A DNA stretch of 33,128 bases from Thermoplasmata archaeon (GCA_021811525.1 JAJZOK010000080.1:1-33128); one strand, 5' to 3'. Numbered from the stretch's first letter, positions 24,448 to 31,838 are shown. Translations and numbers: made by a program. The notes: a model not told the origin generated them from the sequence alone.

Positions 24448-24846
24448 TACTAATGTCATAATTTCATTTCTTAATAGCAAAGATGTTAATCATGCGAGAG
24501 CGTTGAAAACCTTTGAAAATAGTGGTGAAATGGTTACATCCTCGATTGCTGTTCTGTAATTGAAGTCCGTTCTTTCGAGGACAACGAGCCTGGGAGAGGA
24601 GGAAATAGAAGCTTTTGTTGACTATTTGCCTGAGATTAACGTTGAAGTCCCGTAAGTGGAAATGGATAGAATCATCAGCAAACCCGAGAAATTTTGGTTA
24701 GAAAAAGAATGAAGACATTGGACCCATTGCATCTTCTCGCAAGCATGATACTCGAGGCAGAAGATTTTGTGATTTTTGACCGCGAATTCGCAGAAAAGGA
24801 AATAGAATTGTCAAATTTAGGAATGCGAATCAAGTCAGGATATTAA
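24434..24846 (+). pseudogene. Decayed PIN-domain toxin (vapC-like)
   Basis: The remains of a PIN-domain ribonuclease toxin of about 135 residues. The opening YIDTNVIISFL carries the first catalytic Asp. Then TAA at 24557-24559 falls where the conserved catalytic Glu is expected (IAVL-stop-LKSV). A second TAA (24653-24655) follows, and a frameshift before a TGA at 24710 moves the rest to another frame. There the last PIN motifs are still legible (TLDPLHLLAS and VIFDREFAEKE). The GTG start overlaps the antitoxin end. Three separate lesions show that the toxin is dead. Confidence 0.85.
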
Positions 24847-24877
24847 AAAAATCGCCAAATTGGTTATTCATCAGTAA

Positions 24878-24921
24878 GACTCTTAATCCATAGGTCGGGG
24901 GTTCGAACCCCCTCGGGCCCG
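24878..24921 (+). repeat. 3' half of tRNA-Lys(CUU), attachment-site-like fragment
   Basis: These 44 bases correspond exactly to tRNA positions 30-73 of a tRNA-Lys: anticodon loop CTCTTAA, 3' side of the anticodon stem TCCAT, variable AGGTC, T arm GGGGG-TTCGAAC-CCCCT, acceptor 3' strand CGGGCCC and discriminator G. No matching 5' half (GGGCCCG) lies upstream, so it is not a functional gene. A fragment of this kind is what integration of a mobile element into a tRNA gene leaves behind. A GCTTGC/GCGAGC hairpin with T-rich tail follows at about 24929-24955. Confidence 0.8.
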
Positions 24922-25132
24922 CTTAATCCCCGCTTGCTTCTGCGAGCATTTTAATTAATGGTTTTTTGTAAGTTGGTAGGAAGTTGAGAAAATAACGGTT
25001 TAAATATCAATCGAGTTTTTTTCATATGGCAAAAGAAAAGCCTAAAACTAATAAGGGAAGAAATACAGAATAAACGCTATTTGATCTGGCCATTTACCGC
25101 TTTTTTCACAGCCTGTAAATTTGTGCACAAGT

Positions 25133-25447
25133 TCAGGAATTTAAACTCTCCAACTTCTCTCTGAGTTCTTCCAGAACAATCTCTTTCTTCTCTTTGCTCA
25201 GATGAAAAACCGTCTTGATAATGGTGTCGCTCGTTATTGTGAATATATAATTCAGTTTGATTACACTATCCTGAGCAGCTCCTTCTGCCTTTGTGATTGG
25301 GACTCCTTTCATTCTTAGATTTGTAGATATGCCCGCTATCACTATATTGCCAAGCTCTTCAAACAAAACCAGGGCAGGTCGTATTTTGGAGCCTTCATTA
25401 TCAGCGAACCGAACCCTTGTGATGATCACATCCCCGGCTCTAGGCAT
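25133..25447 (-). CDS. MazF/PemK-like mRNA endonuclease toxin
   Basis: A 104-residue protein of the MazF/PemK fold. It opens with the family signature PRAGDVIITRVRFADNEGSKIRPALVL and continues with GNIVIAGIST, matching the SH3-like barrel of ribosome-independent mRNA interferases. The frame extends to 25474, but the ATG at 25447 begins the conserved domain and overlaps the upstream antitoxin by 8 bases, the usual toxin-antitoxin coupling. The reading frame is undamaged, unlike the nearby vapBC pair. It lies inside the segment bracketed by the two tRNA-Lys fragments. Confidence 0.82.
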   Translation of the reverse strand: MPRAGDVIITRVRFADNEGSKIRPALVLFEELGNIVIAGISTNLRMKGVPITKAEGAAQDSVIKLNYIFTITSDTIIKTVFHLSKEKKEIVLEELREKLESLNS

Positions 25448-25661
25448 TTTCCCAACCGCTGTAGTCTCCTTCACTCCAGATTTCTTTCATTTTTGTTTCC
25501 TGGGCTTTCTGTACAAAAATGCCCAAGTCCTCAGTTTCCTTTGCTTCGTTAATTAGCCTGAGTATAATCTCATTGTATGTTTCCCGAGGGTATCTTTTAA
25601 CATTTTTGAGTGCCTGTACAACAGACTTCTTAAGCTGTATGGTGGTTATCTCATCCTCCAC
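25440..25661 (-). CDS. Antitoxin of the MazF-like pair
   Basis: A 73-residue archaeal antitoxin. The N-terminal half looks like a short ribbon-helix-helix-type DNA-binding segment (TTIQLKKSVVQALKNVKRYP, then ETYNEIILRLI). The acidic C-terminus ends in EIWSEGDYSGWENA, similar to many archaeal VapB/DUF7557-type antitoxins whose tail wraps the toxin. It precedes the toxin and overlaps it by 8 bases. The start is a GTG at 25661, at the edge of three 11-bp-spaced CTATATGT-like repeats that probably form its own operator. Confidence 0.78.
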   Translation of the reverse strand: MEDEITTIQLKKSVVQALKNVKRYPRETYNEIILRLINEAKETEDLGIFVQKAQETKMKEIWSEGDYSGWENA

Positions 25662-25688
25662 TATATGTCACCTATATGTAAACTATAG
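25661..25688. promoter_or_regulatory. Three 11-bp-spaced repeats at the antitoxin promoter
   Basis: On the plus strand CTATATGT occurs at 25661-25668 and 25672-25679, followed by CTATAG at 25683-25688. The starts are spaced exactly 11 bases apart, one DNA turn. On the minus strand this is the start and promoter region of the antitoxin gene and includes its TATA-like sequence. Such helically phased repeats are typical binding sites of ribbon-helix-helix antitoxins that repress their own operon. Confidence 0.55.
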
Positions 25689-25979
25689 TAGCTTATGTAT
25701 TAATAATTCTTGTTCCTCGTGCAAAAGTGGAATTGTTACAATGCGATATATTCAAGCTTGATTTCCTTGCCCTCTCAATAATTTCTATGCTGGCCTGAAA
25801 CTCACGACTCTTGTACCACTTTGCATGACAATTATTGTCTCGCAGTATATCAATTATCACAAACTTCTTGACATCTAACATTGCTGGAAATCGTTGAAAT
25901 TACTTTGTAAAAATGGATACATTTTCAAATTTTCAAAGCAAATCGTTCAAGTCATTTCATCTCTTAGGTCCTCTGACAT

Positions 25980-26888
25980 CTAGTTGGTATAAACAGTAAT
26001 ATTCAGGTAACCCATAAAAGGCCCATCTGGTGGAGTAATGTTAAGGTTTAGGTCATCGTAATATCCGTAATGGCCACCATTCAACTCTCTCACTGGTTGA
26101 GTATATGCATCCTGAGGAATGGAAAAGGGCGAGGAAACTGTTATACCCGCAATAGAGAAATGATCAGTGGATACGATCCACACCGATAGATCTATGCCAT
26201 TAGGTGAAGTTGCAGCCTGAAAGCCCTGTGGAGAAAACACAACTCCATTAGTGACTGGAGCTGTCAATTCATAAGGGGAACTTACATTACCGGAGTATTT
26301 AAGAGAGAAATTTTTGTCATAAATAATTATATTATTTGCAGGGGCTGAAACGTTTATAGTAATGTTCAAAGGCCCATGATAGAACATAGTTTCAACATTC
26401 AATGTTACAACTTTGAGGGCTCCTCCAGAATACAATGCAGGATCAATTGGAAATGGAATTCCGTATCCTGGCCCCCCTTGAACTGAATTTACGGTTAATC
26501 CCGGTGTTGTTGAAGTAATGGCTTCTACAACTGCTGAATCATTAAGGTCGTAACCCATGCTATTGATTTCCTGATACAGTGAGCTATTCAGGGTACCTGG
26601 ATCTTCAATTAAATTTACTAAGAAATAAAACTGCCAAGGTTCGTTGGGGTTCTTGTGTACATGATATACACTTGAAATTGAAGTATTACTTATTTGTGTT
26701 AGATTTGGTGCCCATAGTGTTGGTGCCAAATAGTTAGAATAGTTCCCAATATAGTTTACATTGAAATTTATGGTTGTGAAATTTACATTTGGTGGGTGTT
26801 TAGCGTAGTGATACACCCCATATCCAATGGTTGAAATTAAAGCCAGAATAACGAATGCGGCCATGACCTTTTTGAAACGAGGTTTCAT
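25980..26888 (-). CDS. Membrane-anchored or secreted sequon-rich surface protein, unknown
   Basis: A 302-residue protein with a short basic N-terminus, one hydrophobic segment at about 9-28 (signal anchor) and an otherwise extracellular beta-rich body. About a dozen N-x-S/T sequons are visible, so N-glycosylation is likely, as for many Thermoplasmatales surface proteins. The body is rich in Asn, Pro, Tyr and Thr with few Cys or Lys. No enzyme motif or named domain is recognisable. The ATG at 26888 has a strong SD (GGAGG) 5 bases upstream, and the leader is extremely AT-rich with several possible TATA boxes. Codon and base use is more AT-rich than in the flanking housekeeping genes, and the gene sits between the tRNA fragments. 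It is therefore probably cargo of the integrated segment. Confidence 0.7.
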   Translation of the reverse strand: MKPRFKKVMAAFVILALISTIGYGVYHYAKHPPNVNFTTINFNVNYIGNYSNYLAPTLWAPNLTQISNTSISSVYHVHKNPNEPWQFYFLVNLIEDPGTLNSSLYQEINSMGYDLNDSAVVEAITSTTPGLTVNSVQGGPGYGIPFPIDPALYSGGALKVVTLNVETMFYHGPLNITINVSAPANNIIIYDKNFSLKYSGNVSSPYELTAPVTNGVVFSPQGFQAATSPNGIDLSVWIVSTDHFSIAGITVSSPFSIPQDAYTQPVRELNGGHYGYYDDLNLNITPPDGPFMGYLNITVYTN

Positions 26889-27125
26889 GCATCCTCCAAT
26901 ATATGAAAGTTAATAATTAAATATAATATATAAATATATTGTTGCGGGTCAAGATTTTTTTGAAACTACCTTTGTACAAAATGCATTTTTAGTGTTTCTA
27001 AAAAAGGGTACTTTAACCAATTCTCAAGCAAATTTTTCCGCTCATTTTTTGCCCCCTTCTGATGAATCATTACCATGTGTTGATCGCTAGACAAATCAGC
27101 CAGAAATCCTTCCAGAAGTAAGTCG

Positions 27126-27160
27126 GACTCTTAATCCATAGGTCAAGGGTTCTAATACAT
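27126..27160 (+). repeat. Second, degenerate copy of the tRNA-Lys(CUU) 3' segment
   Basis: GACTCTTAATCCATAGGTC (27126-27144) is identical to 24878-24896 in the same orientation, 2248 bases further on. Beyond it the T arm is still recognisable but mutated (AAGGGTTCTAAT), and the acceptor strand is lost. One extra G upstream is also kept, so that GGA/TCC of the anticodon stem can pair. This makes a direct repeat bracketing the MazF-like pair and the surface-protein gene. Confidence 0.65.
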
Positions 27161-27436
27161 CCAGATCCACACTTATAGTTTTGATTTATCCCACCCCAAA
27201 ATCAACTTGAAGCATAGGACTCTTCTTTGCAATGAGTTGTTAATCCAACCAATGCTATCATGAAACATACAGGAAGTGTGGACTCTTGAGATATTTTGGA
27301 GTAGACGTGAATTTGTCTCTCTTAAGCATGATCACGTCATGGTTGTTTACAGCGCAATTTAGGTTTGATTTTTTTGCTCTAGTGATGGATAGCAGACTGA
27401 AAGCATTCGAAATGCTTCTTTCCAAACTGTACAAAA

Positions 27437-27472
27437 GATTATAAGTTAGTACTTAATTAAGCAAGTACTTAA
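27437..27472 (+). promoter_or_regulatory. Promoter and repeated operator-like sites of the ArsR-AHSA1 gene
   Basis: GATTATAAG (27437-27445) is a TATA-like box 36 bases before the ATG. Two direct copies of AGTACTTAA (27448-27456 and 27464-27472) are spaced 16 bases apart, with the palindrome CTTAATTAAG between them. All lie between the TATA box and the start codon, where an ArsR-type repressor would block transcription. Confidence 0.5.
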
Positions 27473-28351
27473 ATGACCATTACCAAGAGAGTGAAACCTG
27501 AGTCTGTAAACAACCTGCTACGTGCACTGGCAGACCCGACTAGGCAGGAGATCGTTCAGATCTTGTCAAACGAAGGCCAGCAATCTGCAGCCAAAATATA
27601 CAAGCACTTCCATGTAAGTCAGCCTGCCATCTCGCAGCATTTGAGTGTCCTGCGGGAGTCAGGAATATTGAAAGTGGAGAAGAAGGCACAATATAGGGTC
27701 TACAGCCTAAACTCGGAAACTATACTAGAACTTGAAGAGTGGACCACGCAAGTCAGGAAAATGTGGGAAACCAGTTTCAATACTCTGGAGAAGGTCCTTG
27801 AAGCGCAAAAAAGAGACTTAAACAAAAAGGGAGTCGACAAAGAAGTGAACGATAAGGAAGTTGGACTGAAAGATGTGGAAATAGTGTGGAATTTTAATGC
27901 ACCTGTCGAGATGGTATGGAACGCATTCACTGACCCCAAGATTGAGGTACAGTGGGCACGATGTCTAGTACCAGTTGGTTCCACAGAGTTAGAATTCTTG
28001 GAGCACGATCTAAGGGTTGGGGGGAGGTATCTACTCAGGTCAGTTACTCCATGGTCAAAAGTGCAATACCTCACAGGCATTTACAAGAAGATCATCCCTC
28101 TCAAAGAGCTGGTCTATACCAACTCTTTTACTGATGAGAAAGGAAACATAATTTCAGGACCGGAATTTGGCTTAGATTATGACATTCCCACTGAGAGGCT
28201 GTGCGAAATAACATTTGAGCCCTTCCAGGATTGGACAAGGATAAACCTAATTTATAGGGGTCTGCCATCAAACGGACACAGTGACTGGGCTGCAACAGAA
28301 ATTGGAAAATCACTTACGCAGTTGTCTGGCATGATTGACCAACATTATTGA
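27473..28351 (+). CDS. ArsR-type winged helix fused to an AHSA1/SRPBCC domain
   Basis: A 292-residue two-domain regulator. Residues about 10-95 form an ArsR winged helix (LLRALADPTRQEIVQIL at the start, VSQPAISQHLSVLRESGIL as helix-turn-helix, then the wing KKAQYRVYSL). A helical, charged linker follows (about 95-132). The C-terminal part (about 133-290) is an AHSA1-like SRPBCC domain (VEIVWNFNAPVEMVWNAFTDPKIEVQWA, closing with GHSDWAATEIGKSLTQLSGMI). This pocket can bind a hydrophobic ligand, so the protein may be a one-component sensor. No metal-binding Cys motif of metalloregulator ArsR is present. The start has a TATA box and repeat operator directly upstream and no SD, so it is leaderless and probably autoregulated. 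Confidence 0.87.
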   Translation: MTITKRVKPESVNNLLRALADPTRQEIVQILSNEGQQSAAKIYKHFHVSQPAISQHLSVLRESGILKVEKKAQYRVYSLNSETILELEEWTTQVRKMWETSFNTLEKVLEAQKRDLNKKGVDKEVNDKEVGLKDVEIVWNFNAPVEMVWNAFTDPKIEVQWARCLVPVGSTELEFLEHDLRVGGRYLLRSVTPWSKVQYLTGIYKKIIPLKELVYTNSFTDEKGNIISGPEFGLDYDIPTERLCEITFEPFQDWTRINLIYRGLPSNGHSDWAATEIGKSLTQLSGMIDQHY

Positions 28352-29050
28352 ATGCCCCGAACTCCTAAAACAAATCCAATTTCATTTTTTATTGACTCAA
28401 CAGACCATTTTTCAGCTTTCCACTCTTTCTTATCCGCTGACAAGGAACATAAATCATAGGCTGAGAAACTGAGACTGGCAACTACATTGAAAAAATCCGC
28501 TGAGCCAAAAAACACATTGAGCCCTCCAGAGACCCATGGTTAAAAAATTAAGATAATAATACAATCATACTTTTCTTTCACCATATTGGTCTTTATTCTA
28601 CCTGAATGTTCTGATTTCTCCTTTCTTGTATGATGCATAGTATAGGAATTATGAATATTTACAGACACAGAGGGGCAGCACAGGAACAGGGCTTGTTTCC
28701 ATTCTATGGAGTCAGGAAAGCGGTGGTATGTTTCAAGTTTTTATGGATCAAGTGAACATACCATCCGGAAATTACAACATAAGTGTAATTTTGAAGTATC
28801 AGGCACATCAGCCTTCGCAGACCATCATGAATGTGCTTAATGGATCGGCCTGGGTCACCCCGGATTCACTACAAATAACCTCTCAAACAACCCTTAATGG
28901 TGCGATTAATGTTTCAAACATTAAAGTGTCCAGCAGAACCTGAACCATCAATATTCCCTTACAATTCTATCCGTCTCATTAAAATGCAGTACAACTAGTG
29001 GGCAGTTGTGCAACATTTTTTAACCTGTACGTATGGACTTCTTGTGAGAC
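28352..29050. other. 699-base gap, mostly without genes, holding one secreted-protein remnant
   Basis: AT-rich and low in coding signal. The frame at 28646-28943 (listed separately) is the only protein-like stretch. Bases 28352-28640 show no convincing frame, RNA fold or repeat. The final 100 bases contain the T-rich promoter of the alaX gene. This gap ends the accessory island. Confidence 0.4.
28646..28943 (+). pseudogene. Fragment of an extracellular or structural protein
   Basis: An open frame without a proper start before its first internal ATG at 28728, preceded by a stop at about 28643. The text reads like part of a beta-rich surface protein: GTGLVSILWSQESGG, then NIPSGNYNISVILKYQ and NVLNGSAWVTP, with several N-x-S/T sequons. 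The N-terminus, any signal peptide and any anchor are missing. It lies in a gene-poor AT-rich gap. If the ATG at 28728 were used it would yield 71 residues, but I think this is a remnant. Confidence 0.4.
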
Positions 29051-29779
29051 ATGGTGACTGAGAAACTATTCTGGAAGGATATGACTTTAAAGGAATTTGA
29101 CGCAACAGTAATTTCCGCGGAGGGAAATGAGATTGTGCTAGACAGGACAGCATTCTATGCAACAGGGGGAGGACAACCCAATGATACTGGTACCATCACA
29201 TTCAGTTCTGGGGATCTGAATGTATTGGATGTCATGAAAAGAGGGGAGGACGTAGTCCACGTGGTCGAAGACAACAAAGGAATAAAGGCAGGGGAGAAGG
29301 TCCATGGCAAAATAGACTGGGACAGGCGTTACACGCTCATGAGGTACCATTCAGCCATTCATGTAATGGACGGAATTGTGACCAAGAAACACGGTGACCA
29401 GGGTCTGCTTACGGGTGGGCAGATTTACGAGGACCGTGCAAGGATTGACATGGACATGCAGGAATTCAGCAGGGAAATCGTTGAAAGCATCCTGCAGGAT
29501 TGCAACCAGTTCATGGGGGAAAGCCACAGGGTTTACCAGAAAGAAATATCCAGGGATGAGGCCCTGAAGATGGAAAACCTTGCCAGAACCGAGCCGGGTA
29601 GACAGCTCATCAACTCACTGGATACAGTGAGGCTCATCGTCATCGACGATCTTGATGAACAGGCCGACGGCGGCACTCACGTCAGCAATACAATGGAGAT
29701 CGGTAAACTGGTCCTAAGCAAGATACAGAGCAAGGGCAAGAGAAATAAGAGGATTGAATTCACGCTGGAGCCTTCATGA
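29051..29779 (+). CDS. alaX: AlaX-type alanyl-tRNA editing protein
   Basis: A 242-residue free-standing editing protein that hydrolyses mischarged Ser- or Gly-tRNA-Ala, related to the editing domain of alanyl-tRNA synthetase. An N-terminal beta-barrel part (LDRTAFYATGGGQPNDTG, 30-47) identifies the longer AlaX-M type. The zinc motif H100-x-x-x-H104 is present. The second half of the site reads QADGGTHV, with H210 and an Asp (D206) where AlaRS has Cys. The gene ends in a 4-base overlap with the MBL-fold hydrolase, so the two are coupled. The ATG at 29051 is the family's normal N-terminus. Confidence 0.9.
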   Translation: MVTEKLFWKDMTLKEFDATVISAEGNEIVLDRTAFYATGGGQPNDTGTITFSSGDLNVLDVMKRGEDVVHVVEDNKGIKAGEKVHGKIDWDRRYTLMRYHSAIHVMDGIVTKKHGDQGLLTGGQIYEDRARIDMDMQEFSREIVESILQDCNQFMGESHRVYQKEISRDEALKMENLARTEPGRQLINSLDTVRLIVIDDLDEQADGGTHVSNTMEIGKLVLSKIQSKGKRNKRIEFTLEPS

Positions 29780-30411
29780 AGGAGTTCGGAGAATTCAGGC
29801 TGGAAAAAATTTCAGCGGGTCCTCTTCAAACCAACACCTACCTTATTTCATCAGGCGATGAAGCCGTGCTCATAGATTCAGGGGCAGGTCACAAGGAAAT
29901 TATTGAGGAACTTTCTCTTGATGGAATTAAAGTCAAAGCGTTCATCATGACCCATGGCCACTTCGACCACATTTTTGAAGCAATGGAATTCAAGCGAGAG
30001 CTTGGCTCCCAGTTGATGATCGGGAAAGATGAAGAATCCATCTTGGAATGGTCATATTCTGTCTCGGAAAGGTATATGGGAAGGGCTATGGAACCAGTTG
30101 CTCCTGACAGGATACTGCATGACGGAGACACAATTTCCCTTGGAAAATCAGGACTCAGGGTTATTTCACTTCCCGGGCACACAAAGGGGAGCATCGGCAT
30201 CATTGCAGGGCCGCTCTTCTTCACTGGTGATGTCCTGTTCCAGGGCACAATAGGAAGGACCGACATTGGCGGATCCATGGAAGAGATGGAAAATTCACTT
30301 AAGAAAATCAAAAAGCTGGGCAAGAATTTGCTAGTATTTCCGGGGCATGGACCTGAGACGACCATCAAAAGCGAACTGGAAAACAATCCATTCCTTTCCG
30401 GGATGCATTGA
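29776..30411 (+). CDS. Metallo-beta-lactamase-fold hydrolase (glyoxalase II-like)
   Basis: A 211-residue metallohydrolase with a complete two-metal site: H60-x-H62-x-D64-H65 in THGHFDH, H135 in PGHTKGS, D152 in FTGDVLF and H191 in FPGHGPET. The short length without a C-terminal helical domain matches the YcbL/glyoxalase II-like group, which hydrolyses thioesters such as S-lactoylglutathione analogues. The archaeal substrate is unknown. It is coupled to alaX by a 4-base overlap; I see no obvious functional link. Confidence 0.9.
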   Translation: MKEFGEFRLEKISAGPLQTNTYLISSGDEAVLIDSGAGHKEIIEELSLDGIKVKAFIMTHGHFDHIFEAMEFKRELGSQLMIGKDEESILEWSYSVSERYMGRAMEPVAPDRILHDGDTISLGKSGLRVISLPGHTKGSIGIIAGPLFFTGDVLFQGTIGRTDIGGSMEEMENSLKKIKKLGKNLLVFPGHGPETTIKSELENNPFLSGMH

Positions 30412-30428
30412 AATCCCAATTGCAAAAG

Positions 30429-31007
30429 CTATTTTTTCTCCTCTATCATCTTCTTGTAGAGGAAATCCATCTTTTCCTTGAGGTCGTCAAGGCCTTTGGT
30501 TATCTTCGGTATTGTTTCATTATACATCTTCTCAAGGCGATCTATCTTTGTGACAAGGAGATCTACCTTGGTCTGCAGGCTCCTGCCATCACTCATGTCG
30601 CGAAGGGGGCTGCTCCTAACCTGTTCCTCTCTGGCTTCTTCCTTATCTGAATTCTTCCTGCCGTAGGTTCCAACCACCCGGTCCGTGTCAATGTTGTAGT
30701 CTACAGCGGAGGGGTACTTGCTGAAGATGTATGAGGAGAGCCTCATCTCTGTCTTCATCGCAGAAACGCACTCATCTGGCTCAAGCTCCATGGCCAGCCC
30801 GTTGGAGAAAAGTATTGTTATCCTGGCTTGATCACACATGGGGTAGTCGAATGTCCTGATCTTTTCATCCACCCTGTTTTCAAGCTCTGCATATATGCTG
30901 AAGGGCATTGATCCTCTCGAGGACTGAACCTCCCTCCTGAGGTCTACCAACCGTCTGTACCTGTTTGTCGCAGACAGTTTTTCCCTAAGCATATTGTGAT
31001 CTGCCAT
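30429..31007 (-). CDS. Hypothetical protein with C-terminal coiled coil
   Basis: About 190 residues. The N-terminal two thirds look globular (FDYPMCDQARITILFSNGLA is the most structured part), with no recognisable motif. A Ser/Glu/Arg-rich linker follows, and the last 55 residues form a clear heptad coiled coil (TKVDLLVTKIDRLEKMYNET and onward, rich in Lys, Leu and Glu). The frame is open to 31055; starts at 31007 or 30992 are more credible because TTATAAAA lies just upstream (31009-31020 region). It converges with the MBL-fold gene and has 17 bases between stops. Soluble, probably oligomeric; function unknown. Confidence 0.7.
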   Translation of the reverse strand: MADHNMLREKLSATNRYRRLVDLRREVQSSRGSMPFSIYAELENRVDEKIRTFDYPMCDQARITILFSNGLAMELEPDECVSAMKTEMRLSSYIFSKYPSAVDYNIDTDRVVGTYGRKNSDKEEAREEQVRSSPLRDMSDGRSLQTKVDLLVTKIDRLEKMYNETIPKITKGLDDLKEKMDFLYKKMIEEKK

Positions 31008-31122
31008 CCCGGTTTTATAATGACCTAGAAGAAAAACATTTGCCGTTTTAGGCACGACCTAGCAATAAAGTCCACTTGAACAATTTGACGAAAATTTAAT
31101 AATTGATACAGCCGAGAAACAA

Positions 31123-31740
31123 TTACCTGGATAACCTGAGTGACATGGAAACCGGATGTTGCACTTTGAGAGTCCCATTTTCATTGTCAACCTCGAGGGT
31201 ATCTCCCCTGTGTACGTTCAAGATAGTTCCCGGAAGCGCGTTTATTGATGCAAGATCCTTGAGGAGTGCCTCATCCTCGAAAACAACCCTCTTTACGGTG
31301 TACTGGCCGTCGTCTGCCAGCATGAGGGGGACCTCCTTGTACCTGACCTCCGGGTCAATGGGGTTACCATGGGGACATGTTTCAGGTTTGCCGAGATTCT
31401 TGAAGAGGATCTCGCCCCTCTTCCCGCTGAAGATGTGCTCAAGTTCCATGACTGATGCATGAGTTTCTTCCCAGGGTATTTCGAGAAAATTATAAGCAAA
31501 CACCTCAGCGATCCTGTGCATCCTCACAAGTTCCCTGGCAGTGTTCCTCCCAACAGTTGTGAAGGAGATCTTCTTTCCGTCCTTGTTTATCAGGCCCTCT
31601 TCCGAGAGTTTTGTGAGATACTCATAGGCAGTGGGTGGGCTGATCCTGAGCCTGTTGGCAAGCTCCTTCTCGGAAATCCTGTCGAAGGATTCGAGGAACT
31701 CCCAGATCACCAAAAGGTAATCCTCCCGGTTGAGTGTCAT
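31123..31740 (-). CDS. DtxR/MntR-family metal-dependent repressor
   Basis: A 205-residue iron- or manganese-sensing regulator. The N-terminal winged helix (EKELANRLRISPPTAYEYLTKL) is followed by the dimerisation domain with metal ligands. Aligned to DtxR with an offset of four, H75, E79 and H94 match the ancillary site, and M98, E101 and H102 match the C102/E105/H106 site, so the Cys is Met here. CPHGNP (122-127) is typical of the family. The last 70 residues form the FeoA/SH3-like domain. The frame extends to 31779; the ATG at 31740 is preferred because it begins the domain, with AT-rich sequence upstream. It is divergent from the cobalamin adenosyltransferase gene; the two share 111 bases. 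Confidence 0.9.
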   Translation of the reverse strand: MTLNREDYLLVIWEFLESFDRISEKELANRLRISPPTAYEYLTKLSEEGLINKDGKKISFTTVGRNTARELVRMHRIAEVFAYNFLEIPWEETHASVMELEHIFSGKRGEILFKNLGKPETCPHGNPIDPEVRYKEVPLMLADDGQYTVKRVVFEDEALLKDLASINALPGTILNVHRGDTLEVDNENGTLKVQHPVSMSLRLSR

Positions 31741-31815
31741 CTGGATAATTATTTTAGACTGATAGATAAGATTTCCCAATCCTGCAATTTATAGTTGTTT
31801 CTAATTAGGTTCTCT

Positions 31816-31838
31816 CGTTAACTTTAATCTCATTAACG
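31816..31838. promoter_or_regulatory. Inverted repeat in the DtxR / adenosyltransferase intergenic region
   Basis: CGTTAA (31816-31821) and TTAACG (31833-31838) form a perfect 6-bp inverted repeat with an 11-base spacer. The spacer holds CTTTAATCT, a likely TATA element of the adenosyltransferase gene, about 30 bases before its ATG. A repressor bound here would cover the promoter. The adjacent DtxR-family protein is an obvious candidate, but the match to a DtxR box is poor. Confidence 0.4.

Larger units (their letters stand above)
26889..27472. other. 584-base AT-rich gap with tRNA fragment, hairpin and promoter
   Basis: The left end holds the AT-rich promoter of the surface-protein gene. 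The middle contains the second tRNA-Lys fragment (27126-27144, listed separately). The right end contains a perfect 7-bp hairpin, AAGCATT-CGA-AATGCTT (27401-27417), and the ArsR-AHSA1 promoter. A 38-codon plus-strand frame (27328-27444) exists but overlaps that promoter and has no recognisable content. No other gene is supported. Confidence 0.4.

Noticed and set aside
24878..24921. A functional split tRNA-Lys half
   Set aside because: Known split archaeal tRNA genes mostly break near position 37/38 with complementary leader sequences. This piece begins at about position 30 without such a leader, and a second decayed copy lies nearby, which fits integration scars better.
25026..25073. 15-codon lysine-rich frame after the first tRNA-Lys fragment, with a TAAATATC box upstream
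   Set aside because: Too short to judge. It may be the truncated 5' end of a gene lost at the integration site, but nothing confirms this.
25693..25881. 62-codon minus-strand frame between the antitoxin and the surface-protein gene
   Set aside because: It has a faint resemblance to a PIN-domain start (VIIDILR) but lacks the catalytic Asp, has no neighbouring start signal and no further motif. At best it is a remnant.
27328..27444. 38-codon plus-strand frame ending inside the ArsR-AHSA1 promoter
   Set aside because: The tail looks helical, but the frame covers the TATA box and hairpin of the next gene and has no promoter of its own.
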